DNA of 64,000 nt from Phoenix dactylifera. Its lineage: Eukaryota; Streptophyta; Magnoliopsida; Arecales; Arecaceae. The notes beneath the pieces are model-generated. The model was not told where the DNA came from and searched no databases. It worked only from the letters and a program-made list of their open reading frames with translations. Position 1 is the stretch's first letter; every line of letters starts with the position of its first letter. The stretch is taken from assembly GCF_009389715.1 (NCBI RefSeq), contig NC_052409.1, positions 4,887,775-4,951,774 of the forward strand, written 5' to 3'. The translations under genes were made by a program, and so were the position numbers. This document shows positions 48,341-60,300 of this stretch, piece after piece.

Positions 48341-51300
48341 TCAGCTCTCAATGGTCTGTCGCCCTGTTGCTGTCTTCCTCGATTTCTTATGGTGATGAAT
48401 CTTTGAGTACAGCTTCCTTGTTCTGAACGCCAGCAGCACATCCAATCCAAAGCCAATGAGGCACGCAAAGGCCATGATCACAAACACGAGCCTGTAACAG
48501 TGGGCCCCGACGCAGGTGTTGCCACCCCCGGCCGTCTCCGTTGCCTGGGAGTCGTAGAGGAGCCCGGCGAGGAGGCCGGAGAAGAGGAAGGAACCAAGGG
48601 GAAGGTTTAATATGAGAATGTTGTACATGAGGCCATAGTGCTTGAGGCCAAAGAGCTCAGAGGCCGTAGGGACCGTGACGGCGACGCGGACGCCGTAGCA
48701 CAATCCGACCACGATGGAGCCGACGTAGAGGGATCCCGGCAAGGCCAAAGCCATGACCACGTACCCAATTGCCATTAGAATCTGCGAGGCTGCGTTCCAT
48801 ACAGGTCTTGGTGTTCCAGTTCTCCTGCAAAATATGAAAAATCTTTAAGTGGAAAGCGGGAAGCGTTCCATGGCGAAATCCACCTACAAATATTCCCTGC
48901 CCTGTTTCATCACACCACTGCTAACCGGACCATGGAGTGAATCCAGTCCGGGTCTCACCATCGCACCCTCACAATTTCTAAGTATATAAATAAACCTATC
49001 TCATTATATTAGTTTAAGCTTTTGAAACAAATAATAATTTTAACATGATATCAAAGCATTTGTATACAAACTCGCTTTTTTCCTCCTTGCTTTAACCAAG
49101 GACTCATATAGTTTATGATAAAAAAAATTCTTTCCCTAAAATATCTTTTTAAAAAAAATTAATATCTCAAAAAATAAATTTTGTGTATTTGATTTTCCAT
49201 ACAGTAGCTATGTGGAGTGATTGATTAAAACCCTATTTGATTTTGATGAGATCAAAGCAATTGAGTATATTTCTTGTTTACTAATGAATTCCATTAAGTG
49301 TTTCAGTGAAAATCTTGTCTAAGTGTCTCAAGACTTGGTTCATAATTTTTGGATAAGTTAAGAAGACAGCTTGAACCAAAGTCTGAGACTCGAGTCGACT
49401 CCAGAGTATCACGAGTCGACTCCAAGCGTATCAAGTTCACTGGCACGGGCTCGAGTCGACTCCAGATCTGTACGAGTCGACTCCGACTGAGAACAGACAG
49501 AAGAACAGAAAGCTTCAACTCAGAACCTGTCAACGAGTCGACTCCCAAAGTGCGCGAGTCGACTCCAATGTTCACCGAGTCGACTCCAGGATAGTAAGAG
49601 TCGACTCCAAGAGAAACACAAAGAAAAAGTCAGAGAGCAGTTTTCGGGTCTGAGATTCGAGTCGACTCCAGTGAAACGCGAGTCGACTCCGATGGATGGC
49701 AAGTCGACTCCAAAGAAGGTGAGAGTCGACTCTCAGAGGAACACAAGAAAAAGTCAGAGAGCAATTTTCGGACTCTGAGATTCGAGTCGACTCCCGCAAT
49801 ATGCGAGTCGACTCCAAGACTCCGCGACCATCAACAGACAGAAGACCAAGTTACTGCCTCTGAGATTCGAGTCGACTCCCAGACAGCTCGAGTCGACTCC
49901 AAGACAGCTTCACATCAAAAAGGCAGAAGACCAAGTTTCGGAAACTGAGAGTCGAGTCGACTCCGAGGAAGTTCGAGTCGACTCCAAGACTGGACGAGCC
50001 AAAAGACAGAGAATCGGGAGTTCGGGCTCTGAGATTCGAGTCGACTCCCAGGACAGTCGAGTCGACTCGAGTCGACTCCCAGGACAGTCGAGTCGACTCG
50101 AGTGGATCAAATTCAAAATTGGATCCACGGACTTCAGTGGATGAGCCGACTCCGAAATTGCCAAGTCAGCTCCAGAAGTTGGCGAGTCGACTCCAGGTCA
50201 AGACGAGTCGACTCCCAGTCGTGAAGGCAACTTTAAATTCAAATCTGGAACAGTTGCCGAGTCGACTCCGGAAAAGCTTGAGTCGACTCCCGCTACAGCC
50301 GAGTCGACTCCTGATCGCGCGAGTCGACTCTAACCCACCAACGGACACATTGTCAGGCTGCGCAGAGTGTGCAGAACGGGCAGAAAAAGCTCTCTAACGG
50401 CTAGTTTCCGTGGGGGTTGGTTTAAATAGCCACAGAAGACTGTAGCAAGGAAGAGAAGAACCATTCCACTCTAACTAATCAAGCATTCAAGCTCTGCAAC
50501 GTGTTCTTCAACGAAAAAGAGGAAGATCTGCATTTACTGCATCCACCTACATCTTCCCAGCAATTAAAGCCTTCTCCTCCTGCATTCAAGTCGACTACTC
50601 ACTCAAGAGGAGACCAGAAGTTTAAGAAGCCATTCCTCTTCTCCAACCTAAAAGCGTTTGAGGCTTCTTAACTTCATTTATTGTTCTTATTGTCTATTAT
50701 CTGCTTTTGAGAAGCTGTATTTTTCTGTTTCTTCTTTTTATTTACACATTGTATTTACTTGGTTCAATCGGGGGATTGAGGTTGGTTGGTGAGCCGAGTG
50801 TAAAACCAACGTGTGTAAGGGTTCGATTGTGATCCCGAGAAAACAATCGGGGTGGTTCTAGTCGGTGAGCCTGGGAAAACCGACCGAGTTCGTTGTGAGC
50901 TCGTAAAACAACAAGTTTGGTTGTGAGCTTGGAAAACAACCGGCTGTAATCCAAGGGGGGTTATAGTGAATTCCCAAGTGAGACTTGGGGAGTGGACGTA
51001 GGAGCAAGGGTTAGCTCCGAACCACTATAAAACTTGGTGTTTGTGATTGCGTGTCTCTATTCTTCTTCCTTTCATATCACTCACAGCACATAGTAATTAA
51101 TTAAATAACTTACACTAGTTTTAATTACTTATCCACATCGTTTTAAATACCCAAATTATTTTAAAACCCAATTCACCCCCCCCTCTTGGGTTGTCTATCT
51201 GGGCAACAAGTGGTATCAGAGCCTAAACTCTTCCACCCAAGAGTTAAAAGATCAAAATGACAACCCCATTTGGATCTTCCCACATTGAGGGTCAGTCCAC

Positions 51301-54300
51301 CCAAAGACCCCCTTTCTTTAATGGATCCGACTACTCATACTGGAAGGCTAGGATGAGAATATTCATCCAAGCCCAAGACTATGAGATGTGGACCATTGTA
51401 GTAAATGGCCCATACATCCCATCCACATATGTAGAGGGTATCACGGTACCCAAATTAGAAAAGGATTGGGATGAACATGACATGAGAAAGGCACAACTAA
51501 ATTCTAAAGCTATGAATGTGTTTTACTGTGCCTTAGACAGAAATGAATTCAATAGGGTCTCTACTTGCAACTCTGCAAAAGAGATCTGGGATAGACTTGA
51601 AGTGACCCATGAGGGCACAAATCAAGTTAAAGAATCCAAAATTAATATATTGGTTCATAAGTATGAACTATTTAAAATGGATTTTAATGAGACAATCACT
51701 AGCATGTTCACTAGGTTTACTGACATTGTCAATGGCCTAAAAAGCCTTGGCAAGAACTATACTAACAGTGAGCTTGTCAGGAAAATCCTTCGGTGTCTAC
51801 CAAGGTCGTGGGAAGCTAAAGTGACGGCAATCCAAGAAGCCAAGGACTTGAACAAATTACCACTCGAGGAGCTTCTTGGATCCTTAATGACGCACGAGCT
51901 AACCATGAAGCAACACAACGAGGAAGAGTCCTCCCACAAGAAAAAGGTAATAGCTCTGAAATCTACTTCATCTAACAAGGAATTATCTTGCAGTAGCAGC
52001 AGTGAAGGAGAAGAACATGAGGAAGATGATGGTGAGGCACTTCTTGTGCGCAAGTTCAAAAAATTCATCAACCACAAGAAGGCTTATCATCAAAGGAGAG
52101 GCCCCTCAAATTCCTACCGCAAGGACAAAGGTAAGGAAAGGGAAAATGAGGGGATTGGGTGCTATGAGTGCAAAAAGCCGGGACACATCAGAGCTGGGTG
52201 TCCCTTACTAAAGAAGGGCAGCAAGTACAAGAAGAAGAAAGCCCTTGTCACCACCCTATCGGACTCCGACACATCATCTTCATCATCGGATGAAGAACAA
52301 GAAGAGAAGGCCAATTTCTGCTTCATGGCCAATGAAAATGAGGTAACTTCCGAAACACAGCTTGATTTTACATTTGATGAACTTTATGATGCTTTTAATG
52401 AATTAATGATAGAATATAAGGCAATAAATCTTAAGAATAAAGAACTAAAAATAACTAATCAATCATACCTACATAAATACGATAAATTAGTTAAGGATAA
52501 GGATTTAATCACCAAAGAAAATATAGAACTTAAGACAAGCAACCAGCTTTTAACTCAAAAGACTAATACCTTAACTAAAGATAATGAAAAACTAACTAAG
52601 GAATTTTCAGAATTTAAAAACCATAAACAAATCTTAAACAAGGATCTAACAAACAAACTAAATGATCTAAAAACAGAAAATCAAACACTAACTAAAGAAC
52701 TTAACAAATATAAACCCTTAGTTGAAAAATTTACATATAGTTCTGAAAAGTTAAATATGATACTCAATAGTCAACGAGCAGTATTTAATAAAGCGGGTTT
52801 AGGATATAAACCAAGAAATAAACAAAAACTTCTTAGTAACTTCTTTGTTAAAGCTGGAGAAACTAAAACTAAGAAAATAACCTGCTTTTGTTGTGGAACT
52901 ATAGGTCATAAAGCAAATGTGTGTAATTTTAGGAAAGGTAAATCAAGAAGGAAAATTAAAAGGGTATGGGTTCCAAAAGGAACCAACTTGACTAACCATG
53001 AAGGACCCAAGAAAACTTGGGTACCTAAGTTAACATGATTTGCTTGTGTAGGAGTGTCTTGCAGCCAAGGTCAACAAAAACTGCTGGTATTTGGATAGTG
53101 GCTGCTCAAGGCACATGACGGGTGATAAGGATCAATTTTTCACCCTTGAAGCTAAGAAGGGAGGTGCTGTGACTTTTGGAGACAACAACCAAGGTCACAT
53201 CATTGGTATTGGTAAAGTTCAAATCACCCCTTCAACTTTTATAGATAATGTTAGATATGTTGATGGTCTTAAGCATAACTTGTTAAGCATTAGTCAATTA
53301 TGTGATAAAGGATATGATGTTATGTTTAAACCATCACTATGCATTATAACAAACCCTAATGACAATAGTTTAGTTTTTAAAGGGATTAGACGTGGAAATG
53401 TATATGTTGTTGACCTAGAAGATCTTGCAAAATATAACCAATGTTTAGTTGTTAATGAAACTAAAGATAATGATGCCAGTTGGTTATGGCACCGTAAGTT
53501 AGGTCATGCAAGCATGGACACAATAACTAAACTAGTTAAAAGAGATTCCGTGATAGGTTTGCCAAAATTAAAATTTGAAAAGAACAAAATATGTGAAGCA
53601 TGTCAATTTGGCAAACAATCTAGGAACTCATTTAAATCCATAAAATGTGTCTCTACCTCTAGGCCTCTAGAATTATTACACATGGACCTATTCGGACCAA
53701 CTAGAACAACAAGCCTAGGTGGAAATAAATATGGTCTAGTTATTGTAGATGATTACTCTAGGTACACATGGGTCATGTTCCTAGCACATAAGGATCAAGC
53801 ATTTTCTGTTTTTAAGAAGTTCCATAAGGAAGTAACAAATGCTAGAGAGTCTTCAGTCATAGCCATTAGAAGTGACCATGGAACTGAATTCGAAAATCAG
53901 TCATTTGAGGAATTTTGTAGTAAAAAGGGGATAACCCATAATTTTTCTGCACCTAGGACACCACAACAAAATGGAGTTGTGGAAAGGAAAAATAGGACTC
54001 TAGAGGAAATGGCTAGAACTATGTTATGTGAAAGTAACCTCCCTAAGTACTTTTGGGGAGAAGCCATTAATACTTCTTGCCATATATTAAATAGAGTTTT
54101 ATTAAGACCCATCATAAAGAAAACACCTTATGAACTTTGGAAAAACAGAAAACCAAAAGTTAATTACTTTCATGTTTTTGGATGTAGGTGTTTTGTTCAT
54201 AATAATGGGAAAGATAATCTAGGTAAATTTGACTCTAAATCGGATGAAAGAATATTCTTAGGTTACTCTACAACTAGTAAAGCCTATAGAGTCTTTAATA

Positions 54301-57300
54301 AAAGAACCTTAGTTATAGAAGAATCTATACATGTTGTATTTGATGACTCTAGTGACATCTCCTCTAGTAAGAAAGTTAATTTTGATGATGATGTTGAAAT
54401 TCTTGAAAAAAAGATAGATGAGATGGCATTACAAGATGATAATCAAAAGTTGAGTGAAGGAGCATCATCAAGCCAAGAGGCTATTGTGGATCATGGGCTA
54501 ACTAAAGCTTGGAGGTATGCTCACGGGCATCCTAAGGAACTAATTCTAGATGATCCATCTCAACCGGTTAGGACTAGAGCATCCCTTAGAAATTTAAATA
54601 ACCATCTAGCTTTTGTCTCGCACTTTGAGCCCAAACACATAGAAGAGGCCGAAAATGATGTAAATTGGATAAATGCAATGCAAGAAGAATTAAACCAATT
54701 TACTAGAAACAAGGTATGGAATCTAATAGAGAGACCTTCTGAATATCCTATTATAGGCACGAAATGGATTTATAAAAATAAACTTGATGAAAATGGAATT
54801 GTTATAAGGAATAAGGCTAGACTAGTAGCAAAGGGTTATAATCAAGAAGAAGGTATAGATTTTGATGAAACCTTTGCTCCTGTAGCTAGACTTGAGGCTA
54901 TTAGACTATTATTAGCATATGCATGCTCTAAGGACTTCAAACTTTTTCAAATGGATGTAAAAAGTGCATTTTTAAATGGGTATATTAATGAGGAGGTATA
55001 TGTAGAACAACCTCCTGGTTTTGAAAATCATCAATACCCTAATCATGTATATAAACTGAACAAAGCACTTTATGGTTTAAAACAAGCACCTAGAGCATGG
55101 TATGAGAGACTTAGCAAATTCCTATTAGAACATGAATTCTCTAGGAAAAATGTAGATACAACCCTATTTCTGAAAAAGCAAAACAAAGATATGTTATTAG
55201 TACAGATTTATGTTGATGATATCATTTTCGGTGCTACTAACAATCGCCTCTGCGAAGAATTTGCCGATTTGATGCAGAGTGAGTTTGAGATGAGTATGAT
55301 GGGAGAGCTGAACTACTTCCTCGGGCTTCAAATCAAACAGTCTGAAGGAGGCATCTTCATCAATCAAGCCAAGTATATCAAGGAGATGCTCAAGAAGTTT
55401 GATATGGAGGGAAACAAGTCAATCAGCACCCCCATGAGCTCATCATGCAAATTAGATCAAGATGAATCAGGTAAATCTGTAGATCAAAAACTTTATAAAG
55501 GTATGATAGGATCCTTATTGTATCTTACTGCAAGTAGACCTGATATTATGTTTAGTGTTTGCATGTGTGCTAGATATCAGGCTAATCCTAAAGAATCACA
55601 TCTAGCTGCAGTTAAGAGAATTTTTAAATACTTAATAGGAACTAAGAACATAGGGCTATGGTACTCTAAAGAATCTAGCCTAAACTTAATAGGATACACA
55701 GATTCAGACTTCGCTGGATGTAAGCTTGATAGAAAAAGTACCAGTGGGTCGTGTCAATTTCTAGGAGAAAATCTTATCTCATGGTTTAGCAAGAAACAAA
55801 ACTCGGTTGCATTATCTACTGCTGAAGCTAAATATGTTGCAGCCGGGAGTTGTTGTGCTCAAATCTTGTGGATTAAACAACAATTAGAAGATTATGGCAT
55901 TAAACAAGATAAAATTCCCATTAATTGTGATAATACAAGTGCCATTAATCTAACTAAAAATCCAATTCAACATTCAAGAACTAAACACATTGAGATAAGA
56001 CATCACTTCATAAGAGATCATGTATTGAATGGTGATGTGACACTCCAATTTGTTTGTACTGATAATCAATTAGCAGACATTTTTACAAAACCCCTAAGTG
56101 AAGAGAGGTTTAGTGTGCTTAGGAGGGGATTAGGAGTGATTGATCCATCCTAGTGGTGGTTTCCACTAGATTCATTGATTTTGATGACTAGATTGTGGTT
56201 AAAATAGAGTTTCTTTTCAATAATCATCAAATCAGATCATACTTTAGTATTTTTTCCTCATTTGGCACGATTATAGCATGATTTTTAGGTGCGTGCCAAG
56301 GTTAGAGACGACTCAAGTAAGTTTCAGAGTCGGCTCCTAAGGGGGAGTCGACTCGCGCATTTGCGGGAGTCGACTCGCAAAGATGGCAGCAGAGGGAGAG
56401 TCGACTCGCATATAGTCGGGAGTCGACTCGAAGTCTACAGGCGCATAAGGAGAGTCGACTCGCGCATATTCTGGAGTCGACTCGAGGTCGAGTCAACTCG
56501 CGACTCAGTGGAGTCGACTCGCAGTCGGGATCCGACTTTTTAACCCTAGATTTGTCGTTTCGAAAACACTTTTCTCTCAAGCCGCCACTGTTCAAAAGCC
56601 CTAGAGCCGACTCCTAGGTCGTCCCCGATCGTCTCCAACCCCTTTTCCGTCGATCTTTCACCGGTTCTTAGGTTTTTCATCCCTTCCTAGGTCGCCCTCG
56701 GTCGGTCCCAAGCCTCCTCCGTCGACCTTTCTCCGTCCTTTAGGTTTTTCATTCCGTCTAGGTCATAATGCCGCGTAAGACCGTTGTCCGGAAGAGGTCC
56801 CGACCCGAGGCCGGTCCCGAGCGGCGCTCCAAGGCGCGGCACGATCCCGCGAGGCAACCACCTCCGGCTCGTTCCCCGCCTAGGGCGGTTCCCGCGAGGC
56901 CATTGGCCGGGAAGGCCGTCACCACCGGGAGATATGTCGATTTCGACTATCTCTCCCGGGAAGGGTTCACCATAGGTGATAGGCTTAGGGCACAGGGATT
57001 AGAGTACTTCCTCACTTTAGATCTCCCCACTTACCCTGGCCTTGTTAGAGAGTTCTATGGTACCGTCCATCGGGGAGATGGGGGTATCGAGGGCACAGTA
57101 GCCGGTGTCCCTCTGTTTGTTACGGAGGATCTTATTGCCCACATCCTCCACCTTCCATTAGTAGGGGTGGCTCCCACACACCCTGAGGACAGGGTTGAGG
57201 CCCTTACGGCCGTTCTAGGGCATCCACCCCAGTCACCTCTAGACGAGGTTTCTGCTAGCTCACTTCCGATTGAGGTGAGAATCCTTTTGAGTATACTGTC

Positions 57301-60300
57301 TAGGTCCATCTTCCCTAAGACAGGGAGATTTGATTTTGTAAATGAGAGAGACCTAGCTCTTATGTTTTATATTCTTCAGGACACCCCGATCAACTTCCCC
57401 AAACTCATCTATAGGTATATGTGTGAGCCCCTAGATAGACCTAGGCTCACCCTCCCATACGGCATGATATTCACCCTTCTGTTTAGGGAGTACGAGATTC
57501 CCATTCCTGAGGGGGAGCCCTTTCGCGCATTGCGATGGACTGATCGCATGCGTGCAGGGACCCTACACAGGATGGGGTTTCGGAAGAGAGAAGGGATCTG
57601 GGTTAGGAAGTCGTCCCTCACCTCACAGACCACCAGACCTTCCCCCAGTCCTGAGCCCGATTCAGACTACCCAGACCTTCCAGACCATCCAGATCTTCCA
57701 TCCACTCCTGCTCCTACCACCTCCGCCGGACCCTCCTCCTCAGCTCCACCCACTCAGCCTATGGAGGTCCGGATCTCGTCTGAGCAGCTCCGGGAGCTGC
57801 GGCAGGAGATAGTCCGAGATCTGCTCCAGGAGCTCTGGGGTGCGGTGCCTACTCCCTCTCCTGCGCCCACATCTTCCGCATTGGTCCCTTCCCTGACAGC
57901 CGTGACAGACATGACGGCTGAGGTGCGGCAAGAGATATACAACATGAGGACCTTGATACAGGCCCAGTTCCACAGCATGAGTGAGGTCACGGGCACCACT
58001 CGACAGATGCGGAATGACATCGGCCGTGACATATCCACCACCACCGCAGGGGCCGAGCGCTTGTCGAATGTGCTCATCGACAAGCTGGACGGACTGCAGA
58101 AGTCAGTACTCGAGCTGGATACGACACAGAGCAGGGCCATCCAGGCCATCATTCGCCAGCTAGAGAACGTGACCAATGCGGTCCAATCACTCGTGGAGCG
58201 CATGCCTCGAGGAGATACATCCTCGAGAGGAGGAGCCACATCCTCGAGAGGAGGAGTCACATCCTCGAGAGGAGAAGATACATCCTCGAGAGGAGGACCT
58301 ACATCCTCGAGGAGACCGTAGCTACTTTTTGTATTTTGCTTTGACATGTATTGCTTTACGTTACTTATTGTATTCTGAAATGTACTTACATACAAATTAA
58401 TACAATGAGTAGCCGCATTTTTCTTCAATAATGTGCCTTTTGATCTATGTTTGATTGTGTGTTCTGTTTACCTTCTTTTTGATATGATGACAAAAAGGGG
58501 GAGAAATATGTAAAAGGAAGAAAAATATGCATAAAATATGTAAAAGGAAATATGCATAAAATATGTAAAAGGAATCAATGGAAATCAATAAAAAGATAAA
58601 CTCTTAAAACACACAAATTTGTTCTAAGTGGATTCGGTACCCCGAGGCTCATTATCTCTCTTTTGGGGCTCCTAATGGAGTAATCTCCAGAATCTATTCA
58701 AGGGATATTCGGAGATTAGCTGAATCCTACTCAAGAACAAATTGACAGATTTTCCCTCTAAAAACCAAAATTTCAGTTCAAAAACTTCAAAGCATTAAAA
58801 AGGAAATTCAAAGAATCAAAACAAAGTAGAATGCATATCTTGAGGGGGAGAATCTGAATTTTAATCAAGCAAAATCATTAATGACATATAAGCCAAACAA
58901 TTGATTGTATAATATGAAGGCTTATATAATTCCAAATGAAAGGGGGAGCTTTAACTCCGAAATTTATTGTTTCACTCCTTTCAAGCTTGGATAAATTGAA
59001 TTACCAGACATTTGAATTCATTTATGGATTTTATTTCATTGTTTATTGTGCAATTCACTTTACATATACTCAGTGTTTTGTCATCATCAAAAAGGGGGAG
59101 ATTGTGGAGTGATTGATTAAAACCCTATTTGATTTTGATGAGATCAAAGCAATTGAGTATATTTCTTGTTTACTAATGAATTCAATTAAGTGTTTCAGTG
59201 AAAATCTTGTCTAAGTGTCTCAAGACTTGGTTCATAATTTTTGGATAAGTTAAGAAGACAGCTTGAACCAAAGTTTGAGACTCGAGTCGACTCCAGAGTA
59301 TCACGAGTCGACTCCAAGCGTATCAAGTTCACTGGCACGGGCTCAAGTCGACTCCAGATCTGTACGAGTCGACTCCGACTGAGAACAGACAGAAGAACAG
59401 AAAGCTTCAACTCAGAACCTGTCAACGAGTCGACTCCCAAAGTGCGCGAGTCGACTCCAATGTTCACCGAGTCGACTCCAGGATAGTAAGAGTCGACTCC
59501 AAGAGGAACACAAAGAAAAAGTCAGAGAGCAGTTTTCGGGTCTGAGATTCGAGTCGACTCCAGTGAAACGCGAGTCGACTCCGATGGATGGCAAGTCGAC
59601 TCCAAAGAAGGTGAGAGTCGACTCTCAGAGGAACACAAGAAAAAGTCAGAGAGCAATTTTCGGACTCTGAGATTCGAGTCGACTCCCGCAATATGCGAGT
59701 CGACTCCAAGACTCCGCGACCATCAACAGACAGAAGACCAAGTTACTGCCTCTGAGATTCGAGTCGACTCCCAGACAGCTCGAGTCGACTCCAAGACAGC
59801 TTCACATCAAAAAGGCAGAAGACCAAGTTTCGGAAACTGAGAGCCGAGTCGACTCCGAGGAAGTTCGAGTCGACTCCAAGACTGGACGAGCCAAAAGACA
59901 GAGAATCGGGAGTTCGGGCTCTGAGATTCGAGTCGACTCCCAGGACAGTCGAGTCGACTCGAGTGGATCAAATTCAAAATTGGATCCACGGACTTCAGTG
60001 GATGAGCCGACTCCGAAATTGCCAAGTCAGCTCCAGAAGTTGGTGAGTCGACTCCAGGTCAAGACGAGTCGACTCCCAGTCGTGAAGGCAACTTTAAATT
60101 CAAATCTGGAACAGTTGCCGAGTCGACTCCGGAAAAGCTTGAGTCGACTCCCGCTACAGCCGAGTCGACTCCTGATCGCGCGAGTCGACTCTAACCCACC
60201 AACGGACACATTGTCAGGCTGCGCAGAGTGTGCAGAACGGGCAGAAAAAGCTCTCTAACGGCTAGTTTCCGTGGGGGTTGGTTTAAATAGCCACAGAAGA

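Larger units (their letters stand above)
49211..51208 (+). repeat. 5' LTR of the Sirevirus
   Basis: It runs from tgtggagtgattg to ..gggcaaca. It holds the GAGTCGACTC array (49392-50330) followed by a TATA-like tttaaatag at 50421, so the array sits in U3. It differs from the 3' LTR by a 31-bp duplication at about 50048-50078, one extra C near the end and lack of a 14-bp insertion present at about 60633 in the 3' LTR. Confidence 0.96.

Noticed and set aside
49392..50330. CRISPR-like array because of a short repeat with unrelated spacers
   Set aside because: This is plant DNA inside an LTR. The repeat is only 10 bp, spacing is irregular, and there are no cas genes.
49303..50397. Several 60-92-codon frames on both strands in the LTR with ESTR/SRVDS repeats
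   Set aside because: These are translations of the GAGTCGACTC palindrome array. They occur in several frames with no start context and are repeated in the 3' LTR.
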